The translations under genes and the position numbers were made by a program. Positions 27,329-36,661 of a DNA stretch of 64,000 nucleotides are shown here, one piece after another; positions within the stretch are counted from its first letter, which is position 1, and the number at the start of each line of letters is the position of its first letter. Source of the stretch: SZUA-35 sp964351995 (GTDB lineage Bacteria > Actinomycetota > Acidimicrobiia > Acidimicrobiales > SZUA-35); NCBI GenBank assembly GCA_964351995.1, contig CAYGQE010000001.1:198273-262272 (forward strand), in the 5' to 3' direction. The notes beneath the pieces are model-generated. The model saw only the letters and a list, made by a program, of their open reading frames with translations. It made no database searches and was not told the origin of the DNA.

Positions 27329-30300
27329 GTCGAGACACCAACTACAGCACCCTCTTCAACCAACTCCTCGAGGTAGACGGCCCATTCCTGACGGCTGCCG
27401 TGGCGAAGAAGTCGTTCGGGAAGATCCTCCCGAAGGCCGAGCAGCCAATTGTCGACGAGATGCGAGTGGCAAATGCCGAGCGGGCAGTCGACGCGGCCCT
27501 TGCCAAGCAGTGGATCCGCTGGGTCTTCGACAGAGTGCTCGACTACGACGACGAGGTGCTCAAGCAAGGTCCTGCCGTCGCCCACCTCAACCACCTCGTC
27601 GGTCAGCACGCAGTCACCCTCCGACCCGACTTCGTTCTGGATGATCCCGACGTCGACGGGTTGAAGCCCCGCATGCTGATCACGGAATGGCCGTCTGAAC
27701 AAGCCCTCGACCGCAAAGCCGGCACCGACCGCTGGAATGCCTCGCCGGTTGCTCGAATGGTCGAGCTCTGTCGGGCGATGAAGGCCCCACTCGGCTTGGT
27801 GACCAACGGTCGCTCGTGGACGCTCGTTCACGCGCCACTGGAGGATGCGGTCTCCACCACCACGTGGGACGCCGAACTGTGGCTGGACGAGCGCGAGACG
27901 CTCGATCTGTTCGTGACGGTGCTCGGGGCACAGCGCTTCTTCGGTGTCGACGAGTCACAGACGCTTGAGTCTCTGTTGGCTGAGAGTGCCAAGAGCGGCG
28001 ATGAGGTCACCACCACATTGGGTCGTCAGGTTCGGCGCTCCGTCGAGCTTCTCGTGAGCGCCCTTAGCGAGGCCAATCGGGAGCGACACGGTGAGCTTCT
28101 TGGCGCTTCTACGCCAGAGGAGATCTATCGCGGCGCAGTGACCGTGATGATGCGCCTGGTCTTCCTCCTCACTGCGGAAGAGCGCGAACTGCTTCTTCTC
28201 GGCGATGAGACGTACGACGCTCACTACGCAGTGTCGACCTTGCTCGATCAGCTCGCGGCCGAACCTGACCCTGACGTGCTGTTCAACCGCTACGACGCCT
28301 GGCCTCGGCTCCTCGCCACATTCCGGCTGATCCATGGGGGCGTGCGACACGACGATCGGCTCAGCCTTCCCGCCTACGGCGGTCGCCTCTTCGACCCGGA
28401 CCGATATCCGTTCCTCGAGGGCCGGGTAGCAGGTGAGGCGTTCGACGGAACAAACGTTGATGACCGCCTGCTCAATGCCATCAACAACCGGGTGATGATG
28501 GCCGTGCTCCGCTCGCTTCAGTGGGTTGAACTCAAGGGCGAGACTCGCCGTCTGAGCTTCCGTCATCTCGACGTTGAACAGATCGGCACTGTCTACGAAG
28601 GTCTGCTCGACCACAGCTGTGCGTTGGTTTCCGACACAACACTCGGCCTCCTCGCCAAGAAGTCCACAAAGGGCAACATCGAGCCGGAGATCCCGCTGTT
28701 CTTGCTGGAAGAGAAGCAGGCCGAAGGAGCTGAGGGGTTCGAGAAGTGGCTGAAGGACGAGCAAAAGTTCTCCGCCACCGAACTCAAGAAGCTCTCGATA
28801 GAACCAGAAGGCGTCGAACTCACCCGTCTCCGGTCGGCGTGCGGCAACGACGAGGAGCTCTTGGAGCGGGTCAAGCCGTTCTTTGGCATCCTCCGTACCG
28901 ACCTGCGCAGCCTGCCAGAGGTTTTCCTCAAGGACAGCTACGTCGTTGTCTCGAGCTCGGAACGCAGCGATACCGGAGCGCACTACACCCCCCGGTCGAT
29001 CGCCGAGCGGATCGTCAAACATGCGCTCGACCCGCTTGTCTACGAGCCGGGACCACACAACGAAGAAGACACTGAGAAGTGGAAGCTGCGACCGTGGTCG
29101 GAGATTGTCGACCTCAAGATCGTTGATCCTGCGTGCGGCTCTGGTGCGATGCTGGTGTCGGCTTGCCGCTACCTCGCCGACCGGTTGGTTGAGGCCTGGA
29201 AGGCCGAAGAGGTTGCCGGCGGTGTGCCGCTTCCGCTTCCGGGAGCTGAAGGCGCACCACTCGTTCTCTCGACTGAGCCAGATGAGTGGACAGTCGAAGC
29301 GATGCGGCTTGTAGCTGGCCGCTGTCTCTACGGCGTTGACATCAACGACATGGCCGTCGAGATGTGCAAACTCTCGCTCTGGCTGGCCACGTTGGCCAAG
29401 GGCAAGCCGTTCTCGTTCCTCGACCACTCCATCCGACACGGCGACTCTCTACTTGGCATCACCGACCTGAACGAGCTGAATCAGATCGGCAAGAGCACGA
29501 CCGGAATGGAGAGCGCGCTTCTCCAGGGTCTTCGTGGCTTTGTCGAGCAGGCCAAAGACAAGCGCCTCGACCTGCTTGCCATGCCGACGGTTGATGCGCA
29601 CGATCTCGAGGAGAAGAGTCGCCTCCTGACAGAAGCGGGCAATGATATTGAGGCTGTCAGGGCCGTCGCAGACGCGTTCGTTGGAGCTCTACTGTCAACC
29701 GCCGAGGGTAAGGCAAGCGATCGAAACTCTCGCCTGTCGGGCTTGGCCGACCAACTTGGTCCCGTGTTTGACGGAGATGGCTCGGCAAGCGAATCGGCTG
29801 TGCGGGACTTGGCCCAGCGTGCGGTCTACTGGCTCGACACTGGACGGCCGACGATGGCGCCGGCTCGTGTACCGCTTCATTGGCCTATCGCCTTTCCGGA
29901 GGTGTTCATCGGAGGACGGGGGCGTTTCGATGCTGCAGTTTCGAACCCACCGTTCCTCGGTGGTCAGAAACTAACCGGCGCATTTGGAATCGGATTCCGC
30001 GAACTAGTGGTCCAACAGATCGGTCGTCGAGCGAAGGGCAGCGCCGATCTTGTTGCCTTCTTCTTTCTTCGTGCTGCACAAGTCGCCGTTAACACGGGAT
30101 TCGTCGCGACGAACACGATCGCTCAGGGAGATACCAGCGAGGTCGGTCTTCAGCAGATGATCGATAGCGGATCAGAGATTTACCGCGCCGAGTCATCGAC
30201 ACCTTGGCCCGGCGACGCGTCGGTGGAGGTCGCACTTGTATGGCTGACCACTTCGGCTTGGATAACGTCGGTCGAGTTGGACGGACTTCCTGTCGAGGCC

Positions 30301-31341
30301 ATCGATGAGATGCTCTACCGGCGCTCCCCATCGGGTTGGAGGAAGCAGAGGATCGCGGCAAACGCCGGGCAGTCCTTTATCGGGTCGTACCTGCTCGGAA
30401 TGGGCTTCACGATGACATCGGACGAGGCAAAGGTTCTCATCGAAAGGGACTCGCGAAACGCCGATGTGCTCTTTCCGTACCTTGGTGGCGAGGACCTCAA
30501 TCAGTCCCCAACGTTGACCGCACCTCGCTGGGTAATTAACTTCTTTGACTGGTCCGAGGACAAGGCAAGGGAATACCCGGACTGCTTTGAAATTGTCGAG
30601 CGCCTTGTGAAGCCTGAACGAGCGGCAAACAAGCGGAAGGCAAGACGCGAGAGGTGGTGGCGTTTCGCAGAGACCTCGGTGCGCCTCTATGAGTCGATCA
30701 GCAAGCCTGAGCGAGTGATGGCGATTTGTTTGGTGAGCAAGAGCGTCGCAGTCACCTTTGTCCCAGCCAATCACGTATTTTCGCACGCCTGCGGAGTTTT
30801 CCCGTACGACGATGACTTTCACTTCGGAGTGTTGTCGAGCGGTTTCCACTACCGCTGGGCTTGCCGGTACGCATCCTCGATGCGAAACGATCTTCGTTAC
30901 ACGCCGTCTGATGTCTTTGAGACCTTCCCCCAACCGGGATTCTCGTCAATGGTCGAGGCTGCTGGAGCTGCGCTTGACTCGCACCGTTCAGACTGGATGA
31001 TCAACGCTGATCGAGGACTCACGGCTACTTACAACCAAGTGCACGAGTCGAGCGATCGGACGCCTGAGATTGTCCGCCTTCGCGAGCTACAGATCGAGCT
31101 CGACCTGGCTATGGCTGATGCGTACGGCTGGTCGGACCTGAAGCTCGAGCACGGGTTTCACCCGGTGCGAGGCCAGGGCATTCGCTTCACCATCAGCCCG
31201 GACGCAGCAGTTGAAGTGCTCTACCGGCTTCTCGAGCTCAACCGCACTCGCTACGAGGAAGAAGCCGCTGCCGGACTACACAAGGGCAAGAAGTCTGTGG
31301 CGAAGTCGTCAGCGGGTGCCGGGCCAGGCACTCTCTTCTAG
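27325..31341 (+). CDS. drmMI: DISARM N6-adenine DNA methyltransferase DrmMI (Eco57I-like)
   Basis: This 1338-residue enzyme has an N-terminal helical/nuclease-like region (~1-530). The methyltransferase core has SAM motif I DPACGSGAML near residue 601, a motif around YGVDINDMAVEMCKLSLWL near 672, and the catalytic NPPF at 874-877. The C-terminal part is probably the target-recognition region; it is visibly less GC-rich (about 29.9-31.0 kb), as is often seen in variable specificity domains. In class 1 DISARM this enzyme marks host sites so that self DNA is spared. The ATGA overlap with drmD and the TAGTG overlap with drmA show tight coupling. Confidence 0.88.
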   Translation: MSRDTNYSTLFNQLLEVDGPFLTAAVAKKSFGKILPKAEQPIVDEMRVANAERAVDAALAKQWIRWVFDRVLDYDDEVLKQGPAVAHLNHLVGQHAVTLRPDFVLDDPDVDGLKPRMLITEWPSEQALDRKAGTDRWNASPVARMVELCRAMKAPLGLVTNGRSWTLVHAPLEDAVSTTTWDAELWLDERETLDLFVTVLGAQRFFGVDESQTLESLLAESAKSGDEVTTTLGRQVRRSVELLVSALSEANRERHGELLGASTPEEIYRGAVTVMMRLVFLLTAEERELLLLGDETYDAHYAVSTLLDQLAAEPDPDVLFNRYDAWPRLLATFRLIHGGVRHDDRLSLPAYGGRLFDPDRYPFLEGRVAGEAFDGTNVDDRLLNAINNRVMMAVLRSLQWVELKGETRRLSFRHLDVEQIGTVYEGLLDHSCALVSDTTLGLLAKKSTKGNIEPEIPLFLLEEKQAEGAEGFEKWLKDEQKFSATELKKLSIEPEGVELTRLRSACGNDEELLERVKPFFGILRTDLRSLPEVFLKDSYVVVSSSERSDTGAHYTPRSIAERIVKHALDPLVYEPGPHNEEDTEKWKLRPWSEIVDLKIVDPACGSGAMLVSACRYLADRLVEAWKAEEVAGGVPLPLPGAEGAPLVLSTEPDEWTVEAMRLVAGRCLYGVDINDMAVEMCKLSLWLATLAKGKPFSFLDHSIRHGDSLLGITDLNELNQIGKSTTGMESALLQGLRGFVEQAKDKRLDLLAMPTVDAHDLEEKSRLLTEAGNDIEAVRAVADAFVGALLSTAEGKASDRNSRLSGLADQLGPVFDGDGSASESAVRDLAQRAVYWLDTGRPTMAPARVPLHWPIAFPEVFIGGRGRFDAAVSNPPFLGGQKLTGAFGIGFRELVVQQIGRRAKGSADLVAFFFLRAAQVAVNTGFVATNTIAQGDTSEVGLQQMIDSGSEIYRAESSTPWPGDASVEVALVWLTTSAWITSVELDGLPVEAIDEMLYRRSPSGWRKQRIAANAGQSFIGSYLLGMGFTMTSDEAKVLIERDSRNADVLFPYLGGEDLNQSPTLTAPRWVINFFDWSEDKAREYPDCFEIVERLVKPERAANKRKARRERWWRFAETSVRLYESISKPERVMAICLVSKSVAVTFVPANHVFSHACGVFPYDDDFHFGVLSSGFHYRWACRYASSMRNDLRYTPSDVFETFPQPGFSSMVEAAGAALDSHRSDWMINADRGLTATYNQVHESSDRTPEIVRLRELQIELDLAMADAYGWSDLKLEHGFHPVRGQGIRFTISPDAAVEVLYRLLELNRTRYEEEAAAGLHKGKKSVAKSSAGAGPGTLF

Positions 31342-34300
31342 TGGCGACGACCGAGCCCCTTCCGCTGCTCCCCCCGCCTCCTCCGGCGGAGGTGCGAGCC
31401 GAGATCGAGCACCTCACGCTCGATCACTTGCTTGGTCCAGAAGGTGGGGAACACGAAGAGCTGCCTGGACAGTCGCAAGTTCGTGACTACTACCTCCTCG
31501 GAATGCTTGCTCCGCAGGGAGCGATTGCTCCGAAGGAGCAGAGCGACTCGGGCACGGTTGATCTCGAAGAGGGCGAAGACGACGAACCAAGTTCGGGTCC
31601 GTCCTTGTTCCCCTCGAGTATGGGGATGACCTTCGCTGTCGAGGCGGGTGTTGAGTCGATCAACGTCACGGCACGCTGGGGGCGCTACTCGCGTGGTTCG
31701 TCAGAGATCGAGGACGAAGAGGGCAAGCCTCGGACGGTGTGGCGGCGCGAGTCTCGGGGCGGCACGATTCGGGTTCCGCTCGCTGACGGACGGATCGAAG
31801 CCAAACCTCCGGATCGTGAATTCGGCGGTGTGGTCGTGTCGGGCATTGTGCGTTCGCATGAGGACTCGACAGTGGTCACCTTGTTCCTCGTGAACGAGCA
31901 AGAGGAGCAGGCCAGGCTGCGTGATGAGCAGTGGCTCTTTCAGGTGGACCTGTCGGTCGCCGTTGACGGTGAGCCACCGGTATTCATCCGATCGAACTCC
32001 GCATCGATTGGTGCCCGGGATGCCGAGGCAGCGTCGCTAGACATGCTGTACCGCAACGAGGTCGAGTTCGCTGCAGGCCACGGCACAGCCGTACATGTCT
32101 TGGTCGATGAAGACGAGCCCACACGGGCGCGTCGAGTCTCAACTGTTTCCACGCCTTCGTACGAGATCCCCCAGACGCAGGCGCCGAGCCAGGCTGATGT
32201 TCCGGCGTTGGGCGATGCCTCGTTCGACATGTCTGCGCTTGCTGAATCGGATGATCTGAAACGGGATCTCCAACCGCTTGTCGAGGCTTACCGATTTTGG
32301 ATTGGTGACAGGCAGAAGGAGATCGACGCGGGCGAAAGCGGGCTAGCGGACCATTCGACGGCCTCGGCGCAGGCGCTTCGGACATGCGGCGAGGCGGCAG
32401 ATCGGATTCAAGCCGGTATCGACTTGCTGGATTCGGAGCCTGATGCTGCGAAGGCCTTCAAGTTCGCCAATCGGGCCATGGCCCTGCAGCGGCTTCACAC
32501 CATTGCTGCTGAGATTCGGCGCAACGCTTCCGATCGGAAGCTTGCCGATGTCATCGCTGAGGTTGATGAGCCGAAGAATCGAAGCTGGCGCCCATTCCAG
32601 CTTGCGTTTGTGCTGTTGAACCTTGAGTCGCTGACAGACCCCGAGAACGACGAGCGGTCTGATCCGGGATTGGTCGATCTCCTGTGGTTCCCGACTGGTG
32701 GCGGCAAGACCGAGGCTTACCTCGGCCTTTGTGCCTACACGCTCGCCATCCGTCGAATCCAAGGCGACGTTGGTGGGTTCGACGGCAGCGATGGCGTGGC
32801 CATCGTGATGCGCTACACCCTCCGCCTGTTGACCGCCCAGCAGTTCCAGCGCGCGGCCGCCCTGATCTGTGCGTGCGAGGTCATCCGTCGTGAGGCAGCT
32901 GCGGCTGGTGACCACTCTTGGGGACGTGTTCCGTTCCGCATTGGCCTTTGGGTTGGGTCCAACGTCACCCCCAATCGAGGGTCGGGGGCTGAGCGAGCAA
33001 TTGACCAGTCGCGCGATCGGGGGAGCTCGTCACGTGGGTCGAACCCTGTGCAGCTCGCGATGTGTCCGTGGTGTGGCAACGAGATCACTGCTGCTCGCAA
33101 CGCAAAGTACGACTCCGGTCGACTGCGCACGCTCGTGTTCTGCAGCGACAAGTACGGGCGCTGCGAGTTCGGACAGAAGCACAGCGCTGAAGAGGGTCTG
33201 CCTGTCGTCACGGTTGATGACGAGATCTACCGACTACTCCCGGGCCTCGTCATCGCCACTGCGGACAAGTTTGCGCAGCTTCCCTGGCAAGGCCAGCTCA
33301 CTGCGTTGTTCGGCCGAGTGACCCAGCGCTGTGAACGCCATGGCTACCGCTCACCAGATCTCGACGCCCAGATCGAGGAGAAGGACTCACACCGAGCTCG
33401 TTCCCCGCTGCCGGCAGCGAAGACGGTGGCCAATCGCCCACTACGGCCGCCGGACTTAATCATCCAAGACGAGCTGCACCTGATGACAGGCCCGCTTGGC
33501 ACGCTCGCTGGGCTCTACGAGACCGCTGTTGATGAGCTGTGTAGCTGGACGCTCAACGGCAAGCGGATTCGGCCGAAGGTCGTGGCTTCGACGGCAACGG
33601 TGCGTCGGGCGACCGAGCAGGCTCGTGCCTTGTTCGATCGCGAGCTCGAGGTTTTCCCTCCTCACGGCCTCGACGTTACCGACTCTTTCTTTGCTCGTCA
33701 GGTGCCGGTGGCAGAAGGCTCACCCGGACGTCGCTACATCGGCATCTGCGCTCACGGCCGCCGCCTCAAGGCAGTTGAGATTCGCATCTACGTCGCACTC
33801 ATGGCTTCGGCCCAGAAGGTGTTCGACGTCCACGGCATCGCTGCAGATCCTTGGATGACTCTCGTCGGCTACTTCTCTTCGCTCCGTGACCTCGGCGGCA
33901 TGCGGCGCCTTGTCGATGATGACGTCAAGTCGCGTCTCGCCCGTATCCAGGAACGGGGTCTCGGTCGCCGGTACCTCAACGATGTTGGCGAGCTGACGTC
34001 ACGAATGGACTCGAGCGAGATCCCGAAGACGCTTGATCGTCTTGGAGTGAAGTTCGATCCGAACCGAGGGAAGGACGGACCGTTCCCGATCGACGTTCTG
34101 CTCGCCACCAACATGATCTCGGTGGGTGTCGACGTGCCACGCCTCGGCCTCATGGTCGTGGGAGGGCAACCCAAGGCGACTGCCGAGTACATCCAAGCAA
34201 CCTCTCGCGTCGGCCGTTCCAAGGAAGGCCCAGGACTCGTCTTCGCCATCTGCAATTGGGCTCGCCCCCGAGACCTTTCGCACTACGAACGCTTCGAGCA

Positions 34301-34817
34301 CTATCACGCGACCTTCTACCGACATGTTGAGGCCACCACGCTTACGCCGTTCGCCCCGCGGGCGATCGACCGCGGCCTGACAGGGGTCTTCACCTCGGTT
34401 CTTCGACACCGAGTGCCGGAACTCAACGGGAACGAGATGGCGGGCGCCATCGATGTTGATTCGCCCGAGGTAGCCGCAGTGGTTGACCTGATCGCTGATC
34501 GGGCTCGGCGTGTGACCGGGCAGCGAGCAGCGGCAGAGATGGTCCGGAACGAACTCGCTACACGTCTTCGTGCCCTTTCCGCCCGGCAAGCTCGCCAACA
34601 GACCGGCGTGCTCGGTTACAGGGAACGCAACGACGGCCAGACAACCGGCATCCTCATGCAGGCCAATGCAGAAGTTTGGGATCTCTGGACCTGCCCAAAC
34701 TCCCTTCGTGAAGTCGAGCCCGGGATCAACCTGATGTTTGACGACACTGACTACGCGCTCGAACCCGGCTGGACCTACGCCTCCGACACGGATGCAGCTG
34801 GAGACGAAGCGGAATGA
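31341..34817 (+). CDS. drmA: DISARM helicase DrmA
   Basis: This 1158-residue SF2 helicase has Walker A FPTGGGKTEAYLGL near residue 451. A Cys4 zinc motif (CPWCG..., CSDKYGRCEFG) lies at ~575-615. Walker B QDELHLMTG is near 708, and the domain 2 motifs LLATNMISVGVDVPRLG and ATSRVGRSKEG are near 930 and 953. This motif set is characteristic of DrmA, which forms the core DNA-binding complex with DrmB. The GTG start overlaps the drmMI stop; drmB starts within its last codons (ATGA). Confidence 0.9.
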   Translation: MATTEPLPLLPPPPPAEVRAEIEHLTLDHLLGPEGGEHEELPGQSQVRDYYLLGMLAPQGAIAPKEQSDSGTVDLEEGEDDEPSSGPSLFPSSMGMTFAVEAGVESINVTARWGRYSRGSSEIEDEEGKPRTVWRRESRGGTIRVPLADGRIEAKPPDREFGGVVVSGIVRSHEDSTVVTLFLVNEQEEQARLRDEQWLFQVDLSVAVDGEPPVFIRSNSASIGARDAEAASLDMLYRNEVEFAAGHGTAVHVLVDEDEPTRARRVSTVSTPSYEIPQTQAPSQADVPALGDASFDMSALAESDDLKRDLQPLVEAYRFWIGDRQKEIDAGESGLADHSTASAQALRTCGEAADRIQAGIDLLDSEPDAAKAFKFANRAMALQRLHTIAAEIRRNASDRKLADVIAEVDEPKNRSWRPFQLAFVLLNLESLTDPENDERSDPGLVDLLWFPTGGGKTEAYLGLCAYTLAIRRIQGDVGGFDGSDGVAIVMRYTLRLLTAQQFQRAAALICACEVIRREAAAAGDHSWGRVPFRIGLWVGSNVTPNRGSGAERAIDQSRDRGSSSRGSNPVQLAMCPWCGNEITAARNAKYDSGRLRTLVFCSDKYGRCEFGQKHSAEEGLPVVTVDDEIYRLLPGLVIATADKFAQLPWQGQLTALFGRVTQRCERHGYRSPDLDAQIEEKDSHRARSPLPAAKTVANRPLRPPDLIIQDELHLMTGPLGTLAGLYETAVDELCSWTLNGKRIRPKVVASTATVRRATEQARALFDRELEVFPPHGLDVTDSFFARQVPVAEGSPGRRYIGICAHGRRLKAVEIRIYVALMASAQKVFDVHGIAADPWMTLVGYFSSLRDLGGMRRLVDDDVKSRLARIQERGLGRRYLNDVGELTSRMDSSEIPKTLDRLGVKFDPNRGKDGPFPIDVLLATNMISVGVDVPRLGLMVVGGQPKATAEYIQATSRVGRSKEGPGLVFAICNWARPRDLSHYERFEHYHATFYRHVEATTLTPFAPRAIDRGLTGVFTSVLRHRVPELNGNEMAGAIDVDSPEVAAVVDLIADRARRVTGQRAAAEMVRNELATRLRALSARQARQQTGVLGYRERNDGQTTGILMQANAEVWDLWTCPNSLREVEPGINLMFDDTDYALEPGWTYASDTDAAGDEAE

Positions 34818-36661
34818 GCAAGAAATACGACGGCCCCGTCCGAGTTGGGCAGCTCCGACCGAGTCAGCTGGTGCATTCGTTCGGCGTCGGTGCGCTTGTG
34901 GATCTTCCGCATCTCTCCATCATCGTGAACGGATTGCACGACTGGCAGGAGAGGTACACCACCGAGATCCGTGAGGATCGCCTCCTCAAACTCGTGCGGA
35001 TGCAGAAGGGGATGCGAGGCGTTCGCTCGCTCCGCACCGCTCCGTGGATGGTCGAAACACAGAACGTCTTTGATCAATGGGCTCGTGTCGGAGTGCCGGT
35101 CTCACCGTTCCCTCAGTGGCTGCGATGCCCGTGGGGAAATTGCCAGTACCTCGGAGCGATCGACGACGGCCAATGGGACAAGAAAACGAACGACTTCCGG
35201 CCCGACCAGGCTGCTTACCTGCACAAGAACTGCCGGAAGTCCGGAAAGGGAGCAACTGGTCTGCCTGTTCGTTTCCTCCTTGCATGCGATGACGGCCACC
35301 TCGATGAGTTCCCGTGGATCGACTACGTGCATCGACGCCAGCCTTGCTCGAGCCCGCTGCTCGAGACCTCAGAGCGAGGGCAGTCATCGGGCCCCGCGGA
35401 TGTGTTCGTGAAGTGTCGCAGCTGTGGAGCTCTTCGCACGATGCGAGAAGCTTTTGGCGAGGCATCACACGGCGTGCTGCCGAAGTGCCGAGGCCGTCAC
35501 CCTCACCTGGGTACGTTCGAATCTGGTTGCCAGGCTCGCCCCCGCACGCTGCTGCTCGGAGCATCGAACGCCTGGTTCCCTGCGCAGCACTCTGTGCTCT
35601 CCGTTCCAGCGGGATCCGATCCGCTCCCCGAGCTGGTTGAAGAACTCTGGCCAGCGCTTGAAGAAATCACTGAGCGGATCGTCTTCGACGCGCTGATCCG
35701 TCGCGACCCTCGGCTCGGCCGCCTCACCAGCTTCCCCGACGATGAAGTCTGGGCCGCCATGGAAGGAAAGCGGAAAGGCGAGGACGGCACGAAGGAGACA
35801 GATGACAAGGCCACAAGTGGCGACGTGCTCGGGCCTGAGTGGCACCAGTTCACCCACCCCGATGACGCTCCGGTCTCGCCCGACTTCGAGTTGAGGAGGG
35901 TTGACGTACCCGACAAGTTCGTCGAGCTGATCGATTCGGTCGTGCTTGCCGAGAGGCTTCGGGAGGTCGTCGCAAGCATCGGTTTCACTCGGCTGACTGC
36001 TCCGGATGAGAACGGCGACAACCTTGTGCCGCTCTCCAAGCGGCCACCCGAATGGGTGCCTGCTGTCGAGGTGCGTGGCGAGGGGATCTTCATCAAGCTC
36101 AACGAAGAAGCTGTTGAGGCTTGGACGAAGAAGTACGAAAAGACCGAGAGCTACGAGCGCCTCTTTACGTCGCATCAGAACTGGCGACGCAACCGAGGTA
36201 TGGACCCACTGCCCGGGTGGCCTGGGAGCCGTTTCGTGCTCCTCCATACCCTCAGCCACGCCCTGATTCGAGAATTCGCATTGGACTGCGGGTACGCGGC
36301 ATCCAGCATTCGCGAGCGGATCTACTCGAGTTCCACGACATCGCCGATGGCCGGACTCCTGCTCTACACCGCAGCATCAGATAGTGAAGGAACGCTCGGT
36401 GGCCTCGTGAGCCTCGGCAAACCGGAGCGGCTCGGGCCATTGCTTGAAAACGCACTCCGTTCGGCGGGCATCTGCACCTCAGACCCGACGTGCGCAGAGC
36501 ACTTGGCTGGGGAGCTGAGAGATGAACACCTTCACGGCGCCGCCTGTCACGCTTGCCTCTTCGCGAGCGAGACCTCGTGTGAGAAGGGCAACCGCTACTT
36601 GGACCGCGCGGTGCTAGTGCAGACGCTGGCGGACGCCACTCCGTTCTTCCCCTCGGACTAA
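34814..36661 (+). CDS. drmB: DISARM DUF1998 protein DrmB
   Basis: This 615-residue protein begins with the typical DrmB pattern (VGQLRPSQLVHSFGVGALVDLP). It contains Cys pairs in the first half (CPWGNC, CRSCG) and the DUF1998 region around HTLSHALIREFALDCGY near 478. C-terminal cysteines follow (ACHACLFASETSCEKGN). DrmB pairs with DrmA. This is the last gene of the operon. drmC, the phospholipase D-like gene usual at this position, is missing. The stop codon overlaps the stop of the convergent helicase gene. Confidence 0.9.
   Translation: MSKKYDGPVRVGQLRPSQLVHSFGVGALVDLPHLSIIVNGLHDWQERYTTEIREDRLLKLVRMQKGMRGVRSLRTAPWMVETQNVFDQWARVGVPVSPFPQWLRCPWGNCQYLGAIDDGQWDKKTNDFRPDQAAYLHKNCRKSGKGATGLPVRFLLACDDGHLDEFPWIDYVHRRQPCSSPLLETSERGQSSGPADVFVKCRSCGALRTMREAFGEASHGVLPKCRGRHPHLGTFESGCQARPRTLLLGASNAWFPAQHSVLSVPAGSDPLPELVEELWPALEEITERIVFDALIRRDPRLGRLTSFPDDEVWAAMEGKRKGEDGTKETDDKATSGDVLGPEWHQFTHPDDAPVSPDFELRRVDVPDKFVELIDSVVLAERLREVVASIGFTRLTAPDENGDNLVPLSKRPPEWVPAVEVRGEGIFIKLNEEAVEAWTKKYEKTESYERLFTSHQNWRRNRGMDPLPGWPGSRFVLLHTLSHALIREFALDCGYAASSIRERIYSSSTTSPMAGLLLYTAASDSEGTLGGLVSLGKPERLGPLLENALRSAGICTSDPTCAEHLAGELRDEHLHGAACHACLFASETSCEKGNRYLDRAVLVQTLADATPFFPSD

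Noticed and set aside
27955..29439. Minus-strand frame of 494 codons inside drmMI
   Set aside because: Antisense to a well-defined methyltransferase; no start site or domain.
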